DNA of 64,000 nucleotides from Roseibium sp. MMSF_3544 (lineage in GTDB: Bacteria > Pseudomonadota > Alphaproteobacteria > Rhizobiales > Stappiaceae): contig NZ_JASHKA010000025.1 of assembly GCF_030732845.1 (NCBI RefSeq), positions 1 to 64,000 of the forward strand. Reading direction: 5' to 3'. A program made the position numbers and the translations under genes. Positions 17,587 to 26,409 of this stretch are shown one piece after another; within the stretch, counting starts at the first letter, position 1, and each line of letters starts with the position of its first letter. Below the pieces are notes generated by a model, which had not been told where the DNA came from, did no database searches, and saw only the letters and a list, made by a program, of their open reading frames with translations.

Positions 17587-19077
17587 ATGTTTATAAAATT
17601 TCGCGCGATTTATTTCGCGAACACATTCTTGATACTTGCGCTGTTTTTGTTTGGTGAAGTCACAATCAGCAAGAGCGGAGCTCGGGCTGCCGATACCAAA
17701 CTTGCCGACACGCTCGAAGAGACGCTCCGGCGTCCCTTCAAGGGCGATTTCGATGCGATACTCGAGCGCGGATTTCTCAGGGTTCTCATTCCCTTCTCAA
17801 AAACCGGGTTTTTCATCGACAAGGGCGTTCAACGAGGTGTTTCTGCCGAACTGATGATGGAGTTCGAGAAATACCTGGAGAAGACCTACGGCAAGAAAAC
17901 CCGCGACTTCGAGATCGTGCTTATCCCCACACCGAGGGACAAGTTGTTTTCCGAGTTGGCCGAATTCCGAGGTGACATCGCCATCGGGAATCTCACGATC
18001 ACCGACGAACGCAAGAAACTGGCGACGTTTTCAAGGCCGCTCTTGAAAGACGTGCACGAGGTTCCCGTGACGACGAGCGACGTGCCCGAAATGACGTCAC
18101 CGGCAGACCTTTCCGGCCGCTCTGTCTATGTCCGCAAATCCGCGTCTTACTACCAGAGCCTGGAAGCGCTGAACCGAAAGCTGGCGCGGGACGGCAAGAA
18201 AACCGTCGATGTTGAATTGGCCGACGAGCGCCTGGAAGACGAAGATATCCTGGAGATGGTTGCGGCTGGCACATTCCCGACGACAATTGTGGACCAGCAC
18301 AAGGCAGAGCTTTGGCTGGAGGTCCTTGACGGTCTCAAGCTGCACCCCGAGGCCGCCGTTCGCACAGACGGCGAAATCGCGATTGCCGTCCGCAGCGATG
18401 CTCCTGATCTCCTGAAGGTCATCAACGGATTTGTCGACACGGTGAAAAAAGGCACGCTGGTCGGGAACCTGCTGTTCAAGCGGTACCTGAAGGAAGCCGA
18501 ATACCTCAGAAACATGCGTGACGAGACTTACGAGGCCAGCCTTGAAAAGTTCACCAAGCTTTTTCGGAAGTACGGCGAGGAATACGACTTCGACTGGTTG
18601 CTGATTGCCGCACAAAGCTTTCAGGAATCGAAATTCGATCCGAAGGCCCACAGCCGCGCCGGGGCTGTTGGCCTCATGCAGATCAAACCTTCGACCGCCG
18701 AAGGAAATCCGATAAACATCAACGGGATTGCAACGGACGAGGACAAAAACGTCCACGCGGGTGTGAAGTATCTGCGCTATATCGCCGACCAGTACTTTCC
18801 TGATTTGGCCCATGTCCCGGCAGACCAGACATTCTTTGCGCTTGCTGCCTACAATGCGGGACCAAGCCGCTTCGGAAAATTCCGTGATCAGGCCAGCAAA
18901 GAAGGCTACGACCCCAACAAGTGGTTCGGCAACGTGGAGTGGATTGTCGCTGCCCGTGTCGGGCGCCAGCCGGTCGAATATGTCGGCAACATCTATCAGT
19001 ACTACGTTGTCTTCCATAACGACCGGAAGCAGCGCCAGGCCGGCACTGCCGCTGAAAAGGCGGACACCGCCAAATAG
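17587..19077 (+). CDS. MltF-like lytic transglycosylase with solute-binding domain
   Basis: 496 residues. An N-terminal hydrophobic segment (TFLILALFLFGEVTI) exports or anchors the protein. A family 3 solute-binding domain (about residues 55-300) carries GVSAELMMEFEKYLEK and FRGDIAIGNLTITDERKKL. A C-terminal SLT domain (about 330-460) carries the catalytic glutamate in AAQSFQESKFDPKAHSRAG and GLMQIKPSTA. This is the MltF architecture, in which the binding domain senses muropeptides and regulates cleavage. It cleaves glycan strands to 1,6-anhydro ends. The neighbouring class A PBP also acts on peptidoglycan. Confidence 0.92.
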   Translation: MFIKFRAIYFANTFLILALFLFGEVTISKSGARAADTKLADTLEETLRRPFKGDFDAILERGFLRVLIPFSKTGFFIDKGVQRGVSAELMMEFEKYLEKTYGKKTRDFEIVLIPTPRDKLFSELAEFRGDIAIGNLTITDERKKLATFSRPLLKDVHEVPVTTSDVPEMTSPADLSGRSVYVRKSASYYQSLEALNRKLARDGKKTVDVELADERLEDEDILEMVAAGTFPTTIVDQHKAELWLEVLDGLKLHPEAAVRTDGEIAIAVRSDAPDLLKVINGFVDTVKKGTLVGNLLFKRYLKEAEYLRNMRDETYEASLEKFTKLFRKYGEEYDFDWLLIAAQSFQESKFDPKAHSRAGAVGLMQIKPSTAEGNPININGIATDEDKNVHAGVKYLRYIADQYFPDLAHVPADQTFFALAAYNAGPSRFGKFRDQASKEGYDPNKWFGNVEWIVAARVGRQPVEYVGNIYQYYVVFHNDRKQRQAGTAAEKADTAK

Positions 19078-19082
19078 CCGGA

Positions 19083-19562
19083 TTAATCGCCCGACGGCAA
19101 TTCGCCGGGCCACATCACAACGTGATTTTCATAGTCTTCGATTTCGATGCCGTCTTCCGGTACGGTTTTTCCGCGCACCGATACTCCCGCAAGGTGAACG
19201 GTCTCCCTGTCGCCCGACACCAGCGGGTGCCACCAGTAGAGATCCTTGCCTTCTTCGACCAGCCTGTAGGCACACGTGGGCGGCAGCCACGTCAGTGTTC
19301 GGACTTCACCAGGTGTAAGCTGAATGCAGTCCGGAACTGTCGCAGCCCGGTTGTCGTAGTCCTTGCAGCGGCAGCTCTCGCCATCCAAAAGTGTGCAGGC
19401 AACATTCGTCCAGACGATCTCGCCGGTATCCCAGTCCTCAAGCTTGTTCAGGCAGCAACGCGCGCAGCCGTCACACAACGCCTCCCATTCGGCAGGCGTC
19501 ATCTGCTCGAGGGATTTGCTTTTCCAGTAAGGAGTGTCTTCTTCGCTGCTGTGAATGTCCAT
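19083..19562 (-). CDS. YcgN/UPF0260 cysteine-cluster protein
   Basis: 159 residues of the YcgN family. The cysteine cluster is visible as [14 protein letters not shown], then [16 protein letters not shown], then VPDCIQLTP and PTCAYRL. The pattern suggests bound metal, but the function is unknown. The C-terminus ends in the usual HPLVSG...[11 protein letters not shown] region. It converges on the lytic transglycosylase gene with only 5 bp between the stops. Confidence 0.92.
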   Translation of the reverse strand: MDIHSSEEDTPYWKSKSLEQMTPAEWEALCDGCARCCLNKLEDWDTGEIVWTNVACTLLDGESCRCKDYDNRAATVPDCIQLTPGEVRTLTWLPPTCAYRLVEEGKDLYWWHPLVSGDRETVHLAGVSVRGKTVPEDGIEIEDYENHVVMWPGELPSGD

Positions 19563-19828
19563 TGGCCGGGTCAGTTCCCTGTGTCTGGATTTGAGCGCCT
19601 ATCACGCAACATCTCCTGCGGCAACAGCAATGGAAAATCACCCTGCGTTAGCCTTTGCGTTCAAGAAGCAGGATCAATAAACTGGGAGCAATAGTTAAAG
19701 CCTTTGAAGACCAGTTTTCTCTTCCGCCAAAAAGCGTTAGGGTGCGATGCTTAGACGATGTTGATTTGGCGGCAGAATTGGGTCCTAACCCTGGTTTGAG
19801 AGAAGATTGATCCGGAGAGACTGCTCGC

Positions 19829-22030
19829 GTGACAGAACAGCCGCAATCGAATGATTCCGCAGATAATGCGCGCCCTCGACTTGGGCAGCGTATCCGCCGG
19901 TTTTTTCTATCGATCGACGCCTTGGTCGACACGGCCCTTTGGAAGACCGGTTCAGGCTTCCGCCGGCTGTTCGAAGGCTACGATGCGTTCTTGCGGCGGT
20001 TCCGGGCGAAGGGGATCTGGCGCGGGCTCGCGGAATTGTCTTCGGAAGGCCTGACCCTGGGCGTTGCCGGCTTCGTGGTTGTCCTTGCCTTTGCCCAACC
20101 GGCCTTTGAAGCAACCCGATACGCCGACTGGAAAACCACGGACGACTTTGCGGTCACATTCCAGGACAGGTTCGGCCAGGAAATCGGCCGCCGGGGCATC
20201 GTTCTCAACGACAGTGTGCCTTTGGAGGAAATTCCCGATTCACTCGTCAAGGCGACACTCGCCACCGAAGACCGCCGGTTCTTCTTCCATTTCGGCATTG
20301 ATGCCGTCGGCACGTTCCGGGCAATGGTGGAAAACGCACGGGCCGGCGGAGTGGTCCAGGGCGGTTCCTCGATCACGCAGCAGCTTGCAAAGAACCTGTT
20401 TCTGACGAACGAACGCAGCCTCAGCCGAAAGATCAAGGAAGCCTATCTGGCGCTGTGGCTGGAAGCCAATCTCACCAAGCAGGAAATTCTGAAGCTTTAT
20501 CTGGACCGGGCCTATATGGGCGGCGGCGTGTTTGGTGTGACCGCGGCCGCGGAATTTTACTTCAACAAGAATGTTCGCGAACTGACACTGGCCGAGAGCG
20601 CCATGCTTGCAGGTCTTTACAAGGCGCCCGGAAAATATGCGCCTCACATCAACCTGCCGGCTGCGCGCGCCAGGGCCAACGAAGTGCTGACCAACATGGT
20701 TCAGGCCGAACTTCTGACCGAGGGACAGGTCATCGGCGCACGCCGAAATCCCGCGCTTGCTGTCGACCGGTCCCAGGACCAGCTCCCCGAATATTTCCTC
20801 GACTGGGCCCTGGAGGAAGTCAAGAAACTTGCCCGCCGAAACCCGGCGCTCGCGCGTGACCGCATCGTGACCGTACGCACGACACTTGATCCCGCGTTGC
20901 AGCGTCAGGCAGACCTCGCGGTGGAGACAATCCTGCGCGAAAACGGCAAACTGCGCGATGCCAAGGAAGCGGCCCTGGTCTCCATGATCCCGGACGGCGC
21001 CGTCGTCGCGATGGTCGGCGGCCGGTCTTATGGCGAGAGCCAGTTCAACCGCGCCGTCAACGCCCTGCGTCAGCCGGGTTCTTCCTTCAAGCCGTTCGTT
21101 TACATGACGGCCTTCCTGAATGGGTACACACCGGAGAGTATCGTTCCCGACCGGCCGATCTGGATCGGAAACTGGTCTCCGAAAAACTACAACCGCAGCT
21201 ATCGCGGTCCGGTAACACTCAGGACCGCCCTGACAAGATCCATCAACACCATTCCGGTCCGCCTCTCGCTTGATTTCGGACGGGATAAAATCATCGAGAC
21301 GGGTTATGCGATGGGTTTGACCCATGAGCTGGAGAACTCGATATCACTGCCCATCGGGTCATCGGAAGTGACCGCGATCGACATGGCCTCGTCTTATTCA
21401 ACCTTCGCCAACGGAGGGTACGCCGCACCCGCTTACGCGATCTTGGAAGTCAGGAACAGCGATGGCAAGTTGCTGTACCGGCGTGAGCGCGATGAATCGA
21501 TCGAGCCGAAGCGCGTCCTGCCCGAGGAGCAGGTCCATATGATGAACAGTATCCTGGTCAACGTGGTCGAGGCAGGTACGGCGCGCCGCGCTCAGATCGA
21601 CGGTGTCGTTGCGGCCGGCAAAACCGGAACGACCAACGCCTACCGGGATGCCTGGTTCGTCGGCTACACCGGAAACTTCTCAACCGCGGTCTGGGTCGGG
21701 AACGACGACTTCACGTCGACGCGGCGCGTTACGGGCGGCAGCCTTCCGGCCATGACTTGGCAGCTCTATATGGCCTATGCGCATAACGGTATCGAGCTTG
21801 CCGGGATGCCGGGTGTCGACCCAGAGTCCCTGCCCCGCCTTTCCAGACCAGCCAGCACGAATGTCGCAGAAAAGAAAACGGTGTTCTCGCAGCCCCGTGT
21901 CCTCAAGCGAAGCACGCAGGGGCTGCTGCTTGGGATCGGCCGTGATCTCAGGCGCCTGATCGAGCAGGAAAGTGCCGAAGCAGAAACCGGATCCGGCACC
22001 GAAACAACCGATTTCGCGGCGGCGCAATGA
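19829..22030 (+). CDS. Class A penicillin-binding protein (glycosyltransferase/transpeptidase)
   Basis: 733 residues starting at GTG 19829 with GGAGAG upstream. One membrane anchor near residues 75-95 is followed by the GT51 domain, with TEDRRFFFHFGIDAVGT, GGSSITQQLAKNLFL and KIKEAYLALWLE. The transpeptidase domain has QPGSSFKPF (nucleophile Ser near 418), TRSINTIP and KTGTTN (Lys near 598), so both active sites look intact. It polymerises and cross-links peptidoglycan. The first residues of the next gene overlap the stop (ATGA), coupling it to the DUF1214/DUF1254 pair. Confidence 0.95.
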   Translation: MTEQPQSNDSADNARPRLGQRIRRFFLSIDALVDTALWKTGSGFRRLFEGYDAFLRRFRAKGIWRGLAELSSEGLTLGVAGFVVVLAFAQPAFEATRYADWKTTDDFAVTFQDRFGQEIGRRGIVLNDSVPLEEIPDSLVKATLATEDRRFFFHFGIDAVGTFRAMVENARAGGVVQGGSSITQQLAKNLFLTNERSLSRKIKEAYLALWLEANLTKQEILKLYLDRAYMGGGVFGVTAAAEFYFNKNVRELTLAESAMLAGLYKAPGKYAPHINLPAARARANEVLTNMVQAELLTEGQVIGARRNPALAVDRSQDQLPEYFLDWALEEVKKLARRNPALARDRIVTVRTTLDPALQRQADLAVETILRENGKLRDAKEAALVSMIPDGAVVAMVGGRSYGESQFNRAVNALRQPGSSFKPFVYMTAFLNGYTPESIVPDRPIWIGNWSPKNYNRSYRGPVTLRTALTRSINTIPVRLSLDFGRDKIIETGYAMGLTHELENSISLPIGSSEVTAIDMASSYSTFANGGYAAPAYAILEVRNSDGKLLYRRERDESIEPKRVLPEEQVHMMNSILVNVVEAGTARRAQIDGVVAAGKTGTTNAYRDAWFVGYTGNFSTAVWVGNDDFTSTRRVTGGSLPAMTWQLYMAYAHNGIELAGMPGVDPESLPRLSRPASTNVAEKKTVFSQPRVLKRSTQGLLLGIGRDLRRLIEQESAEAETGSGTETTDFAAAQ

Positions 22031-22716
22031 CCGACACGGCATCGGGCACGAACGGCACGCGATACGGCGAAGCGGACTGGTACGAGCAGGAGCTGCCGCG
22101 CGCGATCCGGCCTCACCGAAGTCATCCAATTCGGACGCTGGTGCTCCTTTCCATAATTCTCGTTTCTGCAGCCCTCATCGGCATCAGCTCCGCTTATTTG
22201 ATGATCGAGCGGGAGCAACCCTTGAATGCGGTCACCATAGGATCGTGGCGGGCCTATCCAAAAGCCGGCACGTCAGAAGCCGACCCGTATTCGGTCGCCA
22301 TCTATACGCGCGGCGCCGTGATTCCGCTGGCGTCGGGTGAAGGACTGGCGATGGTCGCCCGCGAGGACGACCGGGGGCATCTTCTCGATCCTACCTGCAT
22401 CTATCGGATTTCGGGCCAGACCCCGGCGGCAAGGCTGTGGACGCTGACGGTTACGGACGGCAACGGCCGACTTGTCGAGACACTGCCCGGCCGGGTTCAC
22501 CTGGACAGCCAGAACCTGCTGCGTGAGACCGACGGCACATTCGTTATCAACGCCGCCAGCCGGCCACATTCGGGAAACTGGCTGCCACTGGCTGCAAGCG
22601 CAAATGCGAGCGATGGATTGCGTTTCGTCTTGCGCCTTTATGATGCCCCGGTCACGACGGGCGCCGCACTGGACGGGGTCAGCCTGCCGGTAATCGAAAG
22701 GCAGGGCTGTCCATGA
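22027..22716 (+). CDS. DUF1214-type membrane-anchored protein
   Basis: 229 residues. One N-terminal membrane helix (LVLLSIILVSAALIGISSAY) is followed by a periplasmic beta-rich domain of the DUF1214 type: GSWRAYPKAGTSEADPYSVA, CIYRISGQTPAARLWTLTV, SRPHSGNWLPLA and LRFVLRLYDAP. It overlaps the PBP stop and the next start by 4 bp each. The function is unknown. The coupling suggests a stoichiometric partner for the class A PBP or the following protein. Confidence 0.85.
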   Translation: MTDTASGTNGTRYGEADWYEQELPRAIRPHRSHPIRTLVLLSIILVSAALIGISSAYLMIEREQPLNAVTIGSWRAYPKAGTSEADPYSVAIYTRGAVIPLASGEGLAMVAREDDRGHLLDPTCIYRISGQTPAARLWTLTVTDGNGRLVETLPGRVHLDSQNLLRETDGTFVINAASRPHSGNWLPLAASANASDGLRFVLRLYDAPVTTGAALDGVSLPVIERQGCP

Positions 22717-23273
22717 CCTTGTCACCGCGCTTCACGCTCACGCTCACGATTGTGGCAATCCTGTTCCTGGCGACCATCATTCACATTCTCGTGGTGCTGA
22801 GCATTCCGCTGAATGTCCGGCACAGCGCCTATGACAACGTGGCAACCCACGGCCCGGACCGCCAGTTCAACCTGCTTCCGGATGTGCACCCGGGCGAAGA
22901 GGCTTTGCCGGATCTCGATCCGGCCATGAAACATGCGGCCTGCAGGTTTCAGCTGTCTGATGGACCGGTGCTGTTTGACGCCAGCATCCCCACGTCATTC
23001 TGGTCAATCGGCCTCTTCAATTCCGCCGGAGAAGCCATTTACAGCCTCAACAACCGCACAGCGGGTGCCGAACGCCTGTCAATGCTGGTGCTCACATCCC
23101 CGCAATTGTCGATCCTGCGCGAGAACCCGCCGGAAAATCTCGAAGACCTGATCGTGATCGAAACCGGCGAGATCAGCGGCTTTGCGTTGCTCAGGGCCTA
23201 CACGCCGGATGAGGCCAGAGCCGACGTTGTCGACCGGGCCCTTCAGAACGCGAGTTGCGGCACAATCGGCTGA
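22713..23273 (+). CDS. DUF1254-type membrane-anchored protein
   Basis: 186 residues. An N-terminal membrane helix (TLTIVAILFLATIIHILVVL) is followed by a periplasmic DUF1254-like domain with HSAYDNVATHGPDRQFNLLP, PTSFWSIGLFNSAGEAIYSL and LVLTSPQLSILRE. It overlaps the DUF1214 gene by 4 bp. In larger homologues DUF1254 and DUF1214 occur in one polypeptide; here they are split into two membrane-tethered proteins encoded as a coupled pair behind a PBP. No activity is known. Confidence 0.82.
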   Translation: MTLSPRFTLTLTIVAILFLATIIHILVVLSIPLNVRHSAYDNVATHGPDRQFNLLPDVHPGEEALPDLDPAMKHAACRFQLSDGPVLFDASIPTSFWSIGLFNSAGEAIYSLNNRTAGAERLSMLVLTSPQLSILRENPPENLEDLIVIETGEISGFALLRAYTPDEARADVVDRALQNASCGTIG

Positions 23274-23307
23274 ACAGGAACTTTGGCGCCGGTTATTGAG
23301 GCTGCAG

Positions 23308-24879
23308 TTATTGCTGTGGCGCCAGCGGACCGAGGGCGTCGAACAGCTCCTTGTAGTGCGCTTCCTTGCCATGCCAGCGGCCGACCGAAGACCGGAAGAT
23401 CGGCCTGCGCACCTGGGTGTTGGAAAAGGTCGTAACCGGACCTTCGTTCTTGTAAAACTCCAGGCACGCGTCTTCCCAATCCAGTCCGGACTTCGCCAAC
23501 AGGACTTCGCTTTCGCTCCGCTGGTTGTCGACTAGGGTCTCGTAGGTGAGCGTGTGCATTTCAACGGGCACCACCTTTTCCCAATGGTCCATCAAGGACA
23601 TGTAGGTACGGTAGTAGTTGCCGACAGTCTCTTGTGTCAGCGCATAATTGTGCGCCGGAGACAGGGGATGCGAGAGCAGCGAAATGCAGGTATCGGCGGG
23701 TGAACGGTAGCAATGTATGAAGGCTGCCTTGGGATAAAGCAGGCTCATCAGCCAGATCATTTCGTAATTGTGGGGCATCTTGTCCGTAACACGGTCGGCC
23801 CGGCGGTTCACGCCATCCAGCACGGCAAGGTATTTTCGGGCGATCCGCTTGAATTCCTTGGGTTCCATGTTCTTCAAACGGGTTTCCAGCGCCGCGCTTG
23901 GTTTGCCCTTGAGACCCATATCCTCCTGCAGGTGCCGGAAAAAGGAAATCTCGCCGCCGCTCGCAGCCCGCGAATGACGGCTGATGATCTGTTCCACAAG
24001 CGTGGTGCCCGATCTCGGGAGACCAAAGATAAAGACCGGTTTCTCGGACCCCTCCGCAACGTCTGCGCGGCTGGCAAAATAGTCTTCGTCAAAAACGTCT
24101 TTCATGAAATCGATGCGGGCTTTGTAAGCCCCTGCATCAAACGGAGGGTAATGGAGCTGCCGCGCCTTCTGATAGTGCTCAAGGCCACGGGGGGTCTCAC
24201 CAATGTCCTGGTAAATCTTGCCCGCTGCCCAGTGCAGATTGGCCTGGTCAGGTCCCGGACGCGGCACGCCATCGGCAATAAGAGCTTCGATCTGATCGAG
24301 TTCTTTCGGCTTTTCCTTGAAGGAACAGGCCAGACTGAGACACTGAAAAGCCGTGGGCAATTCCTTCTTGCAAGCAATGGCCTTTTCGAAGCAGACGATG
24401 GCGGCGTCGATATTGCCGACCGAGATCTCCAGCTGTCCCATGCCGACAAGACCGTAGCCGTTTTCCGGATCGAGCTTCAGCGCGCGGTCATAGCTTTGGC
24501 GCGACAGCACGGGCATCCGCTTGATCCGATAAACGTCCCCAAGCTGGGCGTGCATGTCCGCTTCCTTGGGGGCGAGCGACACCGCTTTTTTCAGGGACGC
24601 CATGGCTCCGTCGAGGTCACCCGAATTCATCAGCGCAATTCCGAGCAGCTGATGCACTTGCGGGTGTTTCCCGGCCTTTTTGGCCGCGAGTTGAAACCGT
24701 TCAATCGCCAGGCCGATCCTGCCTTCCTGATAGGCTGCAATACCGAGCGAGAAATTGGCCTGTGGGTTGCGCGGATCAAGGCGCAAAACTTCTTCGAACA
24801 AGGTCATCGCGAGCGGAATCCGCCCGGCATGCTGATGGCTCAGCGCTTCCTGCACTAGCTGTGTCACACCCTGATTCAT
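23308..24879 (-). CDS. TPR-domain sulfotransferase
   Basis: About 523 residues from ATG 24879, chosen for CAGGAGAC upstream; the frame extends 28 codons further without a ribosome site. The N-terminal half has TPR-like repeats (NFSLGIAAYQEGRIGLAIER, HQLLGIALMNSGDLDGAMAS, VGMGQLEISVGNIDAAI). The C-terminal half is a sulfotransferase domain with the 5'-phosphosulfate loop PVFIFGLPRSGTTLVEQIIS and a catalytic-type H in ISRHSRAASGGE. The later AAFIHCYRSPADTCIS matches the 3'-phosphate binding region. It would transfer sulfate from PAPS to a peptide or glycan acceptor; the acceptor is unknown. Confidence 0.88.
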   Translation of the reverse strand: MNQGVTQLVQEALSHQHAGRIPLAMTLFEEVLRLDPRNPQANFSLGIAAYQEGRIGLAIERFQLAAKKAGKHPQVHQLLGIALMNSGDLDGAMASLKKAVSLAPKEADMHAQLGDVYRIKRMPVLSRQSYDRALKLDPENGYGLVGMGQLEISVGNIDAAIVCFEKAIACKKELPTAFQCLSLACSFKEKPKELDQIEALIADGVPRPGPDQANLHWAAGKIYQDIGETPRGLEHYQKARQLHYPPFDAGAYKARIDFMKDVFDEDYFASRADVAEGSEKPVFIFGLPRSGTTLVEQIISRHSRAASGGEISFFRHLQEDMGLKGKPSAALETRLKNMEPKEFKRIARKYLAVLDGVNRRADRVTDKMPHNYEMIWLMSLLYPKAAFIHCYRSPADTCISLLSHPLSPAHNYALTQETVGNYYRTYMSLMDHWEKVVPVEMHTLTYETLVDNQRSESEVLLAKSGLDWEDACLEFYKNEGPVTTFSNTQVRRPIFRSSVGRWHGKEAHYKELFDALGPLAPQQ

Positions 24880-25063
24880 GAAGTCTCCTGAAAAACTGTG
24901 GTCCGCCGGCAATCGCGGCGGTTTGCCCGGCATCGGATTTCGCGACTGACCCGGCCGCTTCATCTAACCCATGCAATAATGCTGTGCCCGGAAAAGTGCA
25001 ATCTGCTAGAGGCGCATTATTAATCTGACCAGGGCTGCCTGGCGACGGGTACGGATCGACGAC

Positions 25064-25888
25064 TTACTTGGTCACGGGAGGCCGTTCCGTGCTCCAGCCA
25101 GTATAAATGCGTGAGCGTTTGGCCGGTTGCTCCTGCGCGTAGAGACTGCCCGCCTCGCAGCTGGCCTCGGCAAGACGCACCTGCCCTTCCAGTTCCCGGA
25201 TGGCATTGTTGACCTTCCAGACGCGGTTCTCGCTCGGGGTTTCGATCTCCAGCCCCTTCAGAGCTTTTTTGTAGGCGATGATACGGTAGCGCAGCGCCTG
25301 TCCGACCCATTTGGTCATGACCCGGTTTTCCCAAACCCTGGCTTTCGCACCGTCATAGGTTTCCTGAGTGGTCACCGGCTGGTTGCGCAATACTCTCAGG
25401 CGTTCATCGTCCGCCTTCTGTACCCGAAGCGCCACCTCGCAAAAGGGCATGACCAGTTCTGCGTCGCCGGACGCGTCGGAAGCGATTTTGTCGTAACGTG
25501 CATCCGAGGACCGGAATTTGTCTGAGCGCAGATAGATGAGATAGAGATCTGGGGGAACCCGGCCTTCGGTCTCAGGCAGCACGCGCGTGCGCGACAGCTC
25601 CACCATCGTTCCGCCTATCCAGTCCTTGGTCCAGGGCGGACGGATCAGCGTCCAGCCGCGATCACGGAGCAGTTTTTCGTCGTTGGTGTAGTTGAACTTG
25701 GAGACAGGGTCGCCGCGCAGACGCGCCGCGTTTTCTCCAACCGCCGGCATAAGATCATCATGAATGACCGATGGTTCTGCCCGGTCAAAGTCTCCGGTCG
25801 GGCGCGTGCACGCGGACAGACAAAGACAAATGGCAACAAGAGCGATTGACAGGATGCCCTGTCTGACGCTGAGCGCCCCTCCTCTCAT
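25064..25888 (-). CDS. Putative lipoprotein, uncharacterised
   Basis: About 274 residues if started at MRGGAL (25888); the frame is open 16 codons further up. A signal sequence with a lipobox, ALVAICLCLSAC, predicts lipidation at Cys near residue 27. The mature part is charged and helical, with RGWTLIRPPWTKDWIGGTMV and a likely coiled coil near the C-terminus (VWKVNNAIRELEGQVRLAE). I do not recognise a family. It is monocistronic between the sulfotransferase and a small conserved gene. Confidence 0.72.
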   Translation of the reverse strand: MRGGALSVRQGILSIALVAICLCLSACTRPTGDFDRAEPSVIHDDLMPAVGENAARLRGDPVSKFNYTNDEKLLRDRGWTLIRPPWTKDWIGGTMVELSRTRVLPETEGRVPPDLYLIYLRSDKFRSSDARYDKIASDASGDAELVMPFCEVALRVQKADDERLRVLRNQPVTTQETYDGAKARVWENRVMTKWVGQALRYRIIAYKKALKGLEIETPSENRVWKVNNAIRELEGQVRLAEASCEAGSLYAQEQPAKRSRIYTGWSTERPPVTK

Positions 25889-26007
25889 CGAGGCGGCGCA
25901 ATGTAATGCCGCATTGCCATTGCCCATCGGGCACATCTCCGAACCGCATGTTCTTGTCTTTGCCCGGGCGATGTTCCGCCCAAACGCGGCTGGAGAGGCT
26001 TGGACCG

Positions 26008-26217
26008 TCAGTCCTTGTCGGAACCAGCAGGTCCAGCTGCCTTTCCGATGGTGTTGATTCGTGCGGCAAGATCAAGGTCGTGACGCTCATATCGGACACC
26101 TGGGAAGAGGATAACTTCGCCGAAGCTCTCCCGTCCCACCGACTGTTCCTGTCTGGAACGATGGCCCACACGCGCAGCGGGCCGTTGAGCGGATGCAAAA
26201 TCCAACAAAGTGCCCAT
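26008..26217 (-). CDS. Small conserved protein with ILFPGVRYERH motif
   Basis: 69 residues from ATG 26217, which is preceded by AAGGAGGAGACG, an excellent ribosome site. The only recognisable motif is EVILFPGVRYERH. Short alphaproteobacterial proteins with a V/I-I-x-F-P-G-x-R-x-E-R-H segment are common, but no function is known. The protein is soluble and basic in its first half (ARVGHRSRQEQS). Confidence 0.68.
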   Translation of the reverse strand: MGTLLDFASAQRPAARVGHRSRQEQSVGRESFGEVILFPGVRYERHDLDLAARINTIGKAAGPAGSDKD

Positions 26218-26409
26218 CGTCTCCTCCTTCGGTTCCGGTCTCCTCAACGGCGTATTACCGAGCGGAAACGGTCAAACGGGCGACGCATTACTTCCTGCGA
26301 GTTCATTAAGAAGCTGTCAGGGTTAACAGCATGCTAACGCTTTTGCTGCAATTTGAAGGAAACAAGTTTCGACGGTCGATCGGTCTTTTGTATTTCGTAG
26401 ACGGGTGTC

